Source of the DNA: UBA7672 sp034439955
GTDB taxonomy: Bacteria > Pseudomonadota > Alphaproteobacteria > Caulobacterales > Hyphomonadaceae
Length of the DNA stretch: 50,991 nucleotides
Assembly (NCBI GenBank): GCA_034439955.1
Contig: JAWXBJ010000169.1
Location: 1-50,991 of the forward strand
Direction of reading: 5' to 3'
Shown here: piece after piece, positions 33,958 to 42,728 of the stretch
Layout: every line of letters begins with the position of its first letter
How positions within the stretch are numbered: position 1 is the first letter of the stretch
The notes under the pieces: model-generated
Databases searched by the model: none
What the model was told of the DNA's origin: nothing
Seen by the model: only the letters and a program-made list of their open reading frames with translations
Made by a program: the position numbers and the translations under genes

Positions 33958-35385
33958 TCAATCCTCCACGACGTGTAACTCAAACTCGTGGCGAAGACGC
34001 GTCCAGTGCGCGCGATCAAATTGTCCGTCTGGCGACAGGCAGTCTACGGCGCCGTAGGCCATGGCGAGCGCGTGGTGCGTGTTGTCGTGTGCGAACAGTC
34101 CCTGTCGGCCGAAGGTGAGAAGATTCTCAATGCTGTCAATCCACTTGTCCATCGCCTCGAAGTTCTCGGCGTAGGTTCGATCATAGACCGGATAGGCGAA
34201 GGGCAGGCGGCGTGTCTGTATCTGGCGTAAGCGCGATGTGACCGGCAGGCCTGTTGAGGTTAGCCACTCACAGAGTTTGGCGCCGAGCGCATCGTCACTC
34301 ATGCCCCAGTACTGGTCGCCGGGATCCGAGGGCAATTCCGCGCATAGCACTGTATGAGTCTTTGGCTCCGTGGCGTCGTAGTAGTTCTTCGTTTCCGACA
34401 GACGGGAAATCGGGATCGACTCTTCGGGGAAGTAGTGCGCGTCGAACTCGGTAAAGCGGTGCTGTTCGAGCACCAGGTAGATGAGGATCATGCCGCGAAA
34501 CCGGATGGATCGAGCCGCGTTTTGTACCGCTTCCGGCGCTGCGGACCCTGCGGCGCGCACGAGCGATGTGATCGGCAAGGTGGACCACAGCGCGCCGGGA
34601 GACTTGCTGATGTCGCCTTCAGGAGTTTTGAGCCGGATCGACTGTACCCGGTTGTTCAGAATGGTCATGCCTTCGAAGCGCGTGCGAAGTTGCACATCTG
34701 CGCCAGCTTTCTGCGCTTCTTCCGAAAGGCGGTCACAGATCAGACCGAAGCCGCGCTTCGGATAATAGAACTTGCCCGCTGTCGACGATTTCAGGCCGGG
34801 AACCTGGCCGAAAATCTTCTTCATGAGCTTTGGCAGCGAGCTGCCAGAGACGCGACGCTTGGCCAGTGTCGGAGCCAGCTCTGATGGCTGAAGACCCCAA
34901 AGCTTGCGCATGTACGGGAAGTAGAAACTTTCGCACATCGTGCGGCCGAGTCCTGCCAGCAGGACGCTTGCGAATGTTTCGTCTTTCACCTTCGGTGCGC
35001 GCATTTTTGCGGTCGCGGCATCGAAGAAGAGAGATGCGGCAAAGCCGGTTGGCAGTCGCGTGGCGAGGTCGAATGGCTTCAGAGGAAAGTGAATCCATCT
35101 TCGCTGAAGACGGATGCGGCCGTGGCGCGGGCGAAGGAGCATGTCTTCGCCAAGTATCGCTTTCAGGTCCGCCAGAATTGTGGGATCGGAAGCAGGATGC
35201 AGGCGGTGGCTACCGAAGTCGCAGTGTATCCCGTCGATCATGAAACTGCCGGCGTTGCCGCCAACGCGTTCGCCGCCTTCGTAAAGCGTGACGCCGTGTT
35301 TGCCGGCCTGCGCAAGCTTCAGTGTTGCGCCAAGACCTGCGGGGCCGCCTCCAAGAATCGCAACGTTGAAACGCGCGGCGTCCAT
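33958..35385 (-). CDS. FAD/NAD(P)-binding protein, UDP-galactopyranose-mutase-like
   Basis: A 475-residue flavoprotein. The dinucleotide-binding motif is VAILGGGPAGLGATLKLAQAG, followed by VTLYEGGERVGGNAGSF and DFGSHRLHPASDP. The region FYFPYMRKLWGLQPSEL resembles UDP-galactopyranose mutases and related FAD proteins found in glycan clusters. It is not a certain mutase, because the family includes other isomerases and oxidoreductases. ATG at 35385 is five bases after the end of the UPF0104-like gene, so the two are coupled. Confidence 0.8.
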   Translation of the reverse strand: MDAARFNVAILGGGPAGLGATLKLAQAGKHGVTLYEGGERVGGNAGSFMIDGIHCDFGSHRLHPASDPTILADLKAILGEDMLLRPRHGRIRLQRRWIHFPLKPFDLATRLPTGFAASLFFDAATAKMRAPKVKDETFASVLLAGLGRTMCESFYFPYMRKLWGLQPSELAPTLAKRRVSGSSLPKLMKKIFGQVPGLKSSTAGKFYYPKRGFGLICDRLSEEAQKAGADVQLRTRFEGMTILNNRVQSIRLKTPEGDISKSPGALWSTLPITSLVRAAGSAAPEAVQNAARSIRFRGMILIYLVLEQHRFTEFDAHYFPEESIPISRLSETKNYYDATEPKTHTVLCAELPSDPGDQYWGMSDDALGAKLCEWLTSTGLPVTSRLRQIQTRRLPFAYPVYDRTYAENFEAMDKWIDSIENLLTFGRQGLFAHDNTHHALAMAYGAVDCLSPDGQFDRAHWTRLRHEFELHVVED

Positions 35386-35389
35386 GGTT

Positions 35390-36358
35390 TCATGTCCTCT
35401 TGGGCGTCTGGGCGACTGAGGATGCTACCTGAACAAACGCGCCAAGCAGTCCGCCGGCAACCACGATGGTCTGCCACAACAGGCTTGCCGCTATGACCGG
35501 CGCAGTCGTGGGCGAAAACGGAGCCATCAGGCCCGACAGGCCAGCTTCGCGCACGCCAAGGCCGCCGATGCTGATGGGAAGCGTGGCGATCAGCTTGGCA
35601 AGCGGCCAGGCAAACAGCCACAGTGCAACCGAATCGGGACCGCCAATGCTCGCTGAGAGCGCAGCGTTCAACATGGCAAAAGCTGTCTGTATCACAATCG
35701 ACATCACCACGCAGACAAGGATCGTGGTCTTCCGCCCAGCCATGCGCCCAAGCGCTTCGGACAGAAGAGCGAAAAGTCGCCCCGCGCTCCCGCCTGCCTT
35801 GATCGTGCGAATGAAGCTGGCGATTGGCTGCAGCATCATGACGCTGGCAAAGCCGATGATCGCGACGCCAACGGTTGCGATATAGACCCAGCTATCATGA
35901 AGGCCGGCTTGCGCTCCCAGCATGGCGAGGCCAATGGCCGAGATCGCGAGGAGCGTTACACTGTCGATTACGCGATCGACAAGCGAGGCAAGGACAAGAT
36001 CGGCTTTGCGAACTTTGGCTCGCATCATCACCACCGCTCGCACAACATCGCCTCCTGCAACTCCGGGGAGCGCGAGGCTGGCGGCCAGGCCGGCGAAGTG
36101 CGCCTTCAGTGCTGTCCAATAGGGAATGGGTTCGCCGATCAGGGCACGCCATTTCGCTGCGGCAAGCGTGTGCCCGGCAAGGTAGCCCACAAAGACGCCC
36201 AGCCACACGAGCGGATTGACCTTGACCAGGCTGGCCCAGACTTCATTCAGGGGAATGACGAAAAACAGGATCGCGAACATCGCGACCGTTCCCGCCAGTT
36301 TGAGCCAGCCTAACAGCCTGTTTTTTCTTGTCGGCTCCTGTGGCGGGTCGGCGGTCAC
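35390..36358 (-). CDS. UPF0104 / lysylphosphatidylglycerol-synthase transmembrane family protein
   Basis: A 322-residue integral membrane protein with about eight helices. The family-specific blocks are WLGVFVGYLAGHTLAAAKWRAL, LPGVAGGDVVRAVVMM, ASLVDRVIDSVTLL and LPISIGGLGVREAGLSGLM. It lacks the soluble LPG-synthase catalytic domain. Members without that domain are usually linked to envelope glycolipid or glycan transfer, for example AglD-like proteins. GTG at 36358 follows GGAGACC. It lies between the glycosyltransferase and the UGM-like gene. Confidence 0.82.
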   Translation of the reverse strand: MTADPPQEPTRKNRLLGWLKLAGTVAMFAILFFVIPLNEVWASLVKVNPLVWLGVFVGYLAGHTLAAAKWRALIGEPIPYWTALKAHFAGLAASLALPGVAGGDVVRAVVMMRAKVRKADLVLASLVDRVIDSVTLLAISAIGLAMLGAQAGLHDSWVYIATVGVAIIGFASVMMLQPIASFIRTIKAGGSAGRLFALLSEALGRMAGRKTTILVCVVMSIVIQTAFAMLNAALSASIGGPDSVALWLFAWPLAKLIATLPISIGGLGVREAGLSGLMAPFSPTTAPVIAASLLWQTIVVAGGLLGAFVQVASSVAQTPKRT

Positions 36359-36381
36359 ATTGGTCTCCAGGGCGCGCTAGG

Positions 36382-37281
36382 TCAGGCTCGCAGGTGAAGA
36401 CGGGAGATCATGTCCGCAATCAACCCGAGCGACCAGATCATGACCGCAGCAAGCAGCGCGAAAATGGCGCTTTCCGACAAGTTGCCAATATAGATGTCGT
36501 AAATAGTCTTGCCGATCCCGACGACGAATAACCCAAGCCCGATCGGCATAAACACACGCAGCGGGTGGAATAACATGATGATACGCACGACCAGCAGCAT
36601 AAAGCGGAAGAAATCTGTCGGCCGGATCTTCGAGTGGCCGACCCGTTTGCCATAGACGATCGGATGATAGACCACGGACAGCCCTGAGCAGATCATGCAG
36701 AGCGTGATTGTTGTCGTGAAGGAAAACCCGTCAGGAAGAAGTTGTATGAAACGCTGCAGGGACGACCGTCGCATAACCCGCAGGCCTGAGTTGAGGTCGG
36801 GAATTTCCCGTTTGGCCAGTGTATTGGCCAGATTGTTCAATATCCACTTCGCCGGCTTGCGGATGAGGGGAACGCCCGTCATGGCCTCGCCGCGATTGCC
36901 GACAATCATGTCATGCCCTCGGGCTTGCTCGAGCATCGTAGGGATAGCCGAGACCGGATAGGTTCCATCGGCGTCGATAATCACGACATAGTCCGAAGCC
37001 GACGCGGCGATGCCGATTTTCAGTGCATGGCCGTAGCCGAGGTTGGACGGACAGCGTATGGTGTGCGAGCCGCTTTTTGAAGCAGCGTCACCCGTCCCGT
37101 CGGTCGAGCCGTCGTCCACTACGACGATACTGGCGTCGAGACCATGATTCGCGATCATTTCGCGCAGTTGCCTGATCGTGTCCGCAATGGCCCCGACCTC
37201 GTTGAAGGCGGGGACGACGATCGCAAGGTCGCTGTGCTTCCCGGTGGACGTGTCGGCCAAAACTTGTTCCAGCCTGTTCAT
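36382..37281 (-). CDS. GT2 family glycosyltransferase with C-terminal membrane helices
   Basis: A 299-residue dolichol-phosphate-mannose-synthase-like glycosyltransferase. The GT-A motifs are LAIVVPAFNEVGAI, IVVVDDGSTDGT, YVVIIDADGTYPVSAIP (DXD-type DAD) and DLNSGLRVMRR. Two hydrophobic helices near residues 240-290 anchor it in the inner membrane. It probably loads a sugar onto a polyprenyl phosphate for the following membrane proteins. ATG at 37281 opens the leftward glycan module, and the AT-rich gap to its right is the likely promoter region. Confidence 0.88.
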   Translation of the reverse strand: MNRLEQVLADTSTGKHSDLAIVVPAFNEVGAIADTIRQLREMIANHGLDASIVVVDDGSTDGTGDAASKSGSHTIRCPSNLGYGHALKIGIAASASDYVVIIDADGTYPVSAIPTMLEQARGHDMIVGNRGEAMTGVPLIRKPAKWILNNLANTLAKREIPDLNSGLRVMRRSSLQRFIQLLPDGFSFTTTITLCMICSGLSVVYHPIVYGKRVGHSKIRPTDFFRFMLLVVRIIMLFHPLRVFMPIGLGLFVVGIGKTIYDIYIGNLSESAIFALLAAVMIWSLGLIADMISRLHLRA

Positions 37282-37792
37282 TTCAAAGCCAATGACCCTT
37301 GTTAGGCTAGCCGTAGACGCAAGTTTCGCGCCAGCAATTTATTAGCGACTTACGCCGGGATCGTCGGCAACGCCAAATTAACAACTATCTTACCGGATCG
37401 GCGGGCTGATCCCTGGCGCCGCAGAGGGCCTCGGCACCATTTAATTTGACTGTGTTAGCGCGCGGGCAAGTTATTTTGTTACGATAATTACGGTATCCAA
37501 ATATACGGCCCATCATAAATCCGATTTAGCGGCTGACAGTTTAATTACAGTGAAAAAAAATCAGCCAGTAAGCCGAAAAATGCTCTTTATGTAGAGTAAC
37601 CGTTGAACCATGAAAGTATGCCAAGAATCAGTGTCGCGTTGTCCGTAGCGACTGCATCTAAAAGCCCCAGAAGTCCCCGTAATAATCATCAACGCCGTGC
37701 TGATGCATCAGTATGGGTATTTGACACTTACCGCTCGAATCGCCGATTGCCGCGTATCGCATGTCGCTCATAGCCTCCGTTATCGGGACGGT
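37282..37792. other. AT-rich intergenic gap
   Basis: A gap of 511 bases, visibly richer in A and T than the rest of the window, with runs such as TTTAATTTGACTG and TTATTTTGTTACGATAATTAC. No coding frame is convincing. It contains an inverted repeat (GGCTGA at 37531-37536, TCAGCC at 37561-37566) enclosing an A8 run. It separates the glycan module from the aminotransferase gene and probably holds the promoter of the glycosyltransferase operon. Its composition suggests a transfer junction. Confidence 0.5.
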
Positions 37793-39055
37793 TCAAACCA
37801 GACCCTTGGCCACCTTTTCCAACAGCCCCAATCGTGGCGCCGCCAGCGACAGCGCGATGAAGCTCGCATCTGCTGCATCCAAGGCCGCGTCAATGTCCGC
37901 TTCATTCATCGCAGCCGACAGAAACATGTTGTGCCAAGGGTGGACGTAGACGCCGCGCGAGACCATCTGCGAACTCCAGAAATATCCAAGTCGCATGTCC
38001 GCATCGTCTTCGAACAGGACAAGCGGCATCTGCGGTGGACCTGACTGGCGCAGCCTGAAGCCGTGGGCGGCTGAACGTTCCTGGAGTCCGATCCTCAATC
38101 GATTCCCGAGGCCCTCGATGCGCTCCAGATAATTGGTGCTGCGGATCATCGCGAGCGTGGCGAGGCTCGCGGCCATCGCGGCGCCGGCAAACCAGTAGGA
38201 GCCGGTCGTGAAGATCGCTTCAGCGCCGCCGCGAGCCTCGTCGGAGCCGACCAGCGCCGAGAGCGGGTGTCCATTGGCGATGCACTTTCCCCAGCAGGAC
38301 AAATCCGGTTCGACTCCAACGATCGACCAGCTGCAGTCACGCGCGATCCGGAAGCCGGCGCGAACATCGTCAACGACCAGCAGGGCGCCGGTCTCATCGG
38401 CCAGTTCGCGTGCGCGGGTTGCAAAGGCCTTCGTCGGCGCGGCCTGATCCACAAAGACGTCGTGCTTGAACGGCGTAGCGAAGATCACCGCTAGATTGTC
38501 GCCGGCGGCCGCCACCGCCGCTTCGAGGCTGCCGACATCGTTGTAGTCGCAAAGATGCTGATCGGCCTGGTCGGCCCGCGTGACGCCGCCAGCGCGTGGA
38601 TTGCTCCAAGGCGCCGCGCCATGATAGGCGCCCCGGGTCCGCACGACGCCTGTGCGCCTGGTATGAGCCCGTGCGATCATCAGCGCGATCGTGTTTGCGT
38701 CCGTTCCATTCTTGCAGAACATCGCCCAGTCGGCGTGAGAGATCATGGATACCAACGCCTCAGCCAGATCGACCATCAGGTGCGATGGGCCTGTCATCAC
38801 GTCGCCAATGGCGAGTTGGTCAACATAGGCGCTGTCGATTGCCGGATTGCCATAGCCGAACAGCTGCGGACCGTAGGCGCACATGAAGTCGAGGAGCCGG
38901 TTGCCGTCGGCGTCCCAGAGGTATGCGCCTTCGGCCCGGGAGAAAAACTGCGGAAAACCATCGGGAAGCCTTGTCACCGATTGATGACCGTACATGCCGC
39001 CAGGGATGACGCGAGCGGCGCGCTCTTTTAGCGCGCTGTCTTTTGACGACGTCAT
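37793..39055 (-). CDS. class III aminotransferase, glutamate-1-semialdehyde-aminomutase-like
   Basis: A 420-residue PLP enzyme. ATG at 39055 has GTGAGG six bases upstream; an in-frame GTG at 39067 is an alternative. The class III fold is shown by RVIPGGMYGHQSV, FCKNGTDANTIALMIARAHT, the Asp motif LLVVDDVRAGFR (where HemL has DEV) and the PLP lysine in SCWGKCIANGHPLSALVG (K257). Similarity is to glutamate-1-semialdehyde mutases, but the context is not tetrapyrrole synthesis and the DDVRAGFR variant argues for a different amino/oxo substrate. No export signal is present. It is the last gene of the leftward unit headed by DUF3604. Confidence 0.82.
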   Translation of the reverse strand: MTSSKDSALKERAARVIPGGMYGHQSVTRLPDGFPQFFSRAEGAYLWDADGNRLLDFMCAYGPQLFGYGNPAIDSAYVDQLAIGDVMTGPSHLMVDLAEALVSMISHADWAMFCKNGTDANTIALMIARAHTRRTGVVRTRGAYHGAAPWSNPRAGGVTRADQADQHLCDYNDVGSLEAAVAAAGDNLAVIFATPFKHDVFVDQAAPTKAFATRARELADETGALLVVDDVRAGFRIARDCSWSIVGVEPDLSCWGKCIANGHPLSALVGSDEARGGAEAIFTTGSYWFAGAAMAASLATLAMIRSTNYLERIEGLGNRLRIGLQERSAAHGFRLRQSGPPQMPLVLFEDDADMRLGYFWSSQMVSRGVYVHPWHNMFLSAAMNEADIDAALDAADASFIALSLAAPRLGLLEKVAKGLV

Positions 39056-39134
39056 GTCCGGCCTCACTTGAATTCACTCATCGCCTGGATCGGCCTGCGA
39101 TCAGGCGGAAGGTGTCGGCTCCGACATGGTATCC

Positions 39135-40595
39135 CTACAATTCCCAGCCTTTCCGGTACGCCCGGTCGAGCAGGATGTTTGCGTCTTCCGCGTTGGTGAT
39201 CCTTCCGGTTGCGCCATCGTATTCAATCGGGTGTTCGGCTCGAAGCGCAACGATGCCCAGCAGCATCGTCTCGGTCAGCGGAGCGGCCGCCTCGAACGGC
39301 GAAGAGACAGCCTCTTCGCCGCGGATGGCGCGGATCCAGTTCATCTCATGGCCGGAAGAGCCGCCCGCGATTCGCGCTAGCGTCTGTGGAATGCCGTGTC
39401 CGCGCGCCCTGGCTTCCTCACCGATCAGCATCGGCTTGGCTCCATAGGTGTCATGGATCAGCATCCCCTCGTCGCCGATGAAGAGGACCCCGCCAACTGG
39501 CTCCATGATACGATCCGGCGGCAGCCCCACGGGCGTCGGCGGCATCAGACCCCCATCATACCAGGTAAGTTTCAGCGGGCCGCCCTTCGCCTTGGCGAAC
39601 TCGAAATGCGTCACGCTGCCCAGCGGATAGCTCGTCAGTTCCTCTGGCCTTTTGGCGTCCCACGGATCGATGTCGCCACCCCACAGAGTGTGGCGTGTCT
39701 CGATGCGCGTCGGCAGCCCCGGCTCCAGCGCCCAGACAGGGAAATCCATGAGGTGCGCGCCCATGTCGCCGAGCGCTCCGGTGCCGAACGGCGTCCAGCC
39801 TCGCCAGTTGAAGTGCGCGTAGTCGGGGTGGTAACCCCAATCAATGTCGGCCGGTCCGCGCCACAAATCCCAGTCGAGGCTAGATGGCGCCGGCTGGGCG
39901 AAGGGTCTGGCGATACCTTGCGGCCAGACCGGCCGGTTGGTCCAGACCTGGACTTCGCTCACCTTGCCGATCGCTCCGCCGCGGATCAGTTCGACAACGC
40001 GGCGGCCATCGTCGCTCGAATGACCCTGATTGCCCATCTGCGTGACGATGTTCGGGTTCTTCTGCGACAGATTGAGGAGCATTCGCGCCTCTCGCACAGT
40101 GTAGGTAAGCGGCTTCTGCAGGTAGACGTGGATGCCGCGCTCCATCGCCATGCGCGCAGCCGTTGCATGGTGGTGGTCCGGCGTCGCGATGACGACAGCT
40201 TCGATGTCCTTGCGCGTATCCAGCATGCGCCGGTAGTCCGAGAACCGCTCGGCCATGTCGTACGCCGTCTTCAGGGCCTCACGTTCAGGCCGCAGCGCGC
40301 CGTTCTTGTCGAGCAAGGACTTCCGGACGCGCTCATAATCCACATCCGCGACCGCGACGATGTTCTGACCCGTCAGAGCCGACATGTTGCCGGCGCCCAT
40401 CCCGCCCCCGCCAATGACGGCGACATTGACACGATCGGTGGGACCAAACCGCGTGCGTTTCTGGGCGTGGACGCCGTTCGGCAGCGACGCCCATGCCGCC
40501 GCTGCGGCCGCGCCGCCCACCAGGGCGCGCCGGGTGAATCCATCGCCGCCAGATGCTCGCGGCTGTTGCGCCGTACTCCGATTCCCGAATGTCAT
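39135..40595 (-). CDS. Tat-exported Gfo/Idh/MocA family oxidoreductase
   Basis: A 486-residue NAD(P)-dependent oxidoreductase. ATG at 40595 is preferred since a twin-arginine signal follows (GFTRRALVGGAAAAAAWASL, ending near VHAQ). The Rossmann motif is VNVAVIGGGGMGAGNMSAL, followed by AVADVDYERV. The catalytic-type segment VYLQKPLTYTVREARMLL has the family EKP motif with Gln for Glu. The central domain has GALGDMGAHLMDFPVWAL with the conserved His. Tat export fits enzymes like glucose-fructose oxidoreductase that carry a bound nucleotide. Substrate unknown. Confidence 0.87.
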   Translation of the reverse strand: MTFGNRSTAQQPRASGGDGFTRRALVGGAAAAAAWASLPNGVHAQKRTRFGPTDRVNVAVIGGGGMGAGNMSALTGQNIVAVADVDYERVRKSLLDKNGALRPEREALKTAYDMAERFSDYRRMLDTRKDIEAVVIATPDHHHATAARMAMERGIHVYLQKPLTYTVREARMLLNLSQKNPNIVTQMGNQGHSSDDGRRVVELIRGGAIGKVSEVQVWTNRPVWPQGIARPFAQPAPSSLDWDLWRGPADIDWGYHPDYAHFNWRGWTPFGTGALGDMGAHLMDFPVWALEPGLPTRIETRHTLWGGDIDPWDAKRPEELTSYPLGSVTHFEFAKAKGGPLKLTWYDGGLMPPTPVGLPPDRIMEPVGGVLFIGDEGMLIHDTYGAKPMLIGEEARARGHGIPQTLARIAGGSSGHEMNWIRAIRGEEAVSSPFEAAAPLTETMLLGIVALRAEHPIEYDGATGRITNAEDANILLDRAYRKGWEL

Positions 40596-40763
40596 GTGCG
40601 CCCTTTGCCCGATGAAGCAGTTCCCTCTCGGAGCAGCACCCGTTTCCATGAACGGTGGGCCGCCCCATTGATGAGGTTGCCTGAAATCTGGAGGCGATGG
40701 AATGGGTCTGTTACTTGCGGGCCGGAACGTTGATCAGACAACGCGGCAGGGCTTCCTGCGCCA

Positions 40764-42353
40764 CTACTCCTCACCCGGGGCCAGCCGCATCAGAACGCTG
40801 TCGGCGCCCTCGTCGGTGATGACCCAGAGATAGCCGTCCGGGCTTTGCTCGACGTCGCGAATGCGCTGATGGAGGTCGAGCAGAAGCATTTCGCTGCGCA
40901 CCATCTCCCAGTTCTCGTTGAACACGATGCGCTCGATATGTCCCGTGCGCGGTGAGTTGCTCATCCGCATGGACCCGATGAACAGATTGCGCTTCCACCC
41001 CGGGAACTTGTCTCCGGTGTAAAAGACCATGCCCCCCGGCGCGATGGAGGGCACGTAGGAGATGTGAGGCCGGGTGAGGCCTTGCTTGTGCGGCACGGGA
41101 GAGACCTTCGTGCCGGAGTAGTAGCGCCCGTCGCTCACGACCGGCCAGCCGTAATTCTGGCTGGCGCGCAGGATGTTGACCTCGTCGCCCCCCTGTGGGC
41201 CATGCTCCGACACCCAGAATTCGCCGGTCCACGGATTGAGCGCGAGGCCAAGATTGACGCGATGGCCCAGCGTGAAAATCTCCGGATTGTAGCCTTTCTT
41301 GCCGGCGAACGGATTGTCGGTCGGAACGCTGCCGTCCTCGTTCAGGCGCAGGGTCTTTCCGGCATAGTCGTCCGGCTTCTGGGCCCGCCCGATCGAGTCA
41401 TCGGTTCCGACGCCCGGGCAACCGATCGTGAAGTACAGCTTGCCGTCCGGCCCAAACATCATCTTGGTGTAGAGGGCATCGACGTCGTCGGAGAGGAAGA
41501 TGTCCTTGCCGTCAACAATCTCATGGCCATTCCAGCGTCCACGGAAGATGGCGTTGGAGCCATATTCGCCGCGCGCCGGCTTGTGATAGGCAAGGTAGAT
41601 CAGGCCATTGGTCGTGAAATCTGGGTGCAGCTTGATGTCCATGAACCCGGTCGCAGTTCCCAGCACCGCCACCTTCGGTGTGCCCGCCACAGGGCTGGGA
41701 TCGAGCTTGCCGTCACGCACGATGCGGAGACTGCCCGCGCGCTCCGCGACCAGAACCTCGCCGGTTGGAAGGAACTCGATGGCGCGCGGCGACGTCAGCC
41801 CGCGTGCGATCACGGACACGCGCAGGTCCCGCTGCTCCCAGGTTTCAAACTCGAACGGACCGTCACCAACTTTCGGCGCAGCCCAGGCGGCTGGCCGCGG
41901 ACCGTCGGCGCCGTCGCGCTCCGAACGGATGCGGCGGGCCGGATAGGGAATTCCGGGAATGTATGCTTCGCGGTTTCGCCCTGTGGGGTCCGTGCTCCGG
42001 TCTGCGGCGGCAAGTTGGACGCGCGATTCAGGCGACGCAGTCAGGAAGGCGACGACGTGCGTGCGCTGATCCTCGTTCAGCATGCCCGCCTGCAGCGACA
42101 TTAGCCCGTCCGGGGAAAGCGCCGTCAAGACGCGGTCACGCCCGAGGCTGTGCAGATCGTCCAGCACCGGCGCTGTCTCGTCGCCGCCATTGTGGCACGC
42201 AGCGCAGAACGTGTTGTAGACCTGCTGCCCTGCGACCTCGACGGGCCCCGCCGACGGCATCGCGGCTGGCGTCGCTTCGCCGGCAGGCTCGGTTGAGGTG
42301 CATGCCGCGAGCGCAAGGAAGGGAGCGGCAACAAGGGCAGTTAGACGATTCAT
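40764..42353 (-). CDS. PQQ-dependent aldose-type dehydrogenase fused to cytochrome c (lipoprotein)
   Basis: A 529-residue lipoprotein (ALAAC, C18). A small cytochrome c domain follows with heme motif CAACH at C50-H54, extending to about residue 120. The remainder is a soluble-GDH/Asd-type six-bladed propeller: ITSPRAIEFLP-type start (GLTSPRAIEFLPTGEVLVAE), MDIKLHPDFTTNGLIYLAYH, GHRVNLGLALNPWTGEFWVSEHGPQGGDEVN and YGWPVVSDGRYYSG. It would oxidise a sugar or sterically open alcohol/hemiacetal with PQQ and pass electrons to the fused heme. ATG at 42353 follows GGGG. An inverted repeat at 42487-42500 lies upstream. Confidence 0.88.
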   Translation of the reverse strand: MNRLTALVAAPFLALAACTSTEPAGEATPAAMPSAGPVEVAGQQVYNTFCAACHNGGDETAPVLDDLHSLGRDRVLTALSPDGLMSLQAGMLNEDQRTHVVAFLTASPESRVQLAAADRSTDPTGRNREAYIPGIPYPARRIRSERDGADGPRPAAWAAPKVGDGPFEFETWEQRDLRVSVIARGLTSPRAIEFLPTGEVLVAERAGSLRIVRDGKLDPSPVAGTPKVAVLGTATGFMDIKLHPDFTTNGLIYLAYHKPARGEYGSNAIFRGRWNGHEIVDGKDIFLSDDVDALYTKMMFGPDGKLYFTIGCPGVGTDDSIGRAQKPDDYAGKTLRLNEDGSVPTDNPFAGKKGYNPEIFTLGHRVNLGLALNPWTGEFWVSEHGPQGGDEVNILRASQNYGWPVVSDGRYYSGTKVSPVPHKQGLTRPHISYVPSIAPGGMVFYTGDKFPGWKRNLFIGSMRMSNSPRTGHIERIVFNENWEMVRSEMLLLDLHQRIRDVEQSPDGYLWVITDEGADSVLMRLAPGEE

Positions 42354-42728
42354 GCATGTCCCCGCTTCGATGGCGGTGCATAGAAGGCGGAAAATGCGGT
42401 TCCAGTCACGCTGCGGTGCGGCAGAAATCGCCGGTGACTGAAGGCGAGACTGCAATCGAAGGAAATCTTGCCATAGAATCAGGCATGTCCAGTTCTGGAC
42501 GAATGACGACAACCGGCGAATTCTCAGTCGCGCCTCACGAACGAAAACGCGCCAGATCGTTTTTTCCCGCTCCCAAGGGGTAAATCGCTACCGGCGGCGC
42601 GCGCCGTCCATTCTCTTCGGCTTCCCCGGCATGCATTTTGGCGGTGCGAAAGCGCGTTTGTCATCGGTCGCGGCGCGATCGAACGTCGCTCCATAACTCT
42701 TCTGCTAGAAGCCGGCGGGCGGATTCTC
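42354..42728. other. intergenic region between the DUF3604 and PQQ-cytochrome genes
   Basis: A gap of 375 bases inside an otherwise same-strand group, long enough for a separate promoter for the PQQ-cytochrome gene. It holds an inverted repeat at 42487-42500. No coding frame is convincing and no clear terminator follows the DUF3604 gene. Confidence 0.4.
42487..42500. promoter_or_regulatory. 6-2-6 inverted repeat, candidate operator
   Basis: GTCCAG-TT-CTGGAC is a perfect dyad with 6-base arms, 134 bases upstream of the PQQ-cytochrome c gene start. The position fits a regulator binding site for the downstream three-gene leftward unit. The binding protein is unknown; the TetR regulator at 49933 is one candidate. 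Confidence 0.35.

Noticed and set aside
37697..38044. 115-codon plus-strand frame in the AT-rich gap and aminotransferase end
   Set aside because: Most of it is antisense to the aminotransferase gene and the rest lacks coding bias.
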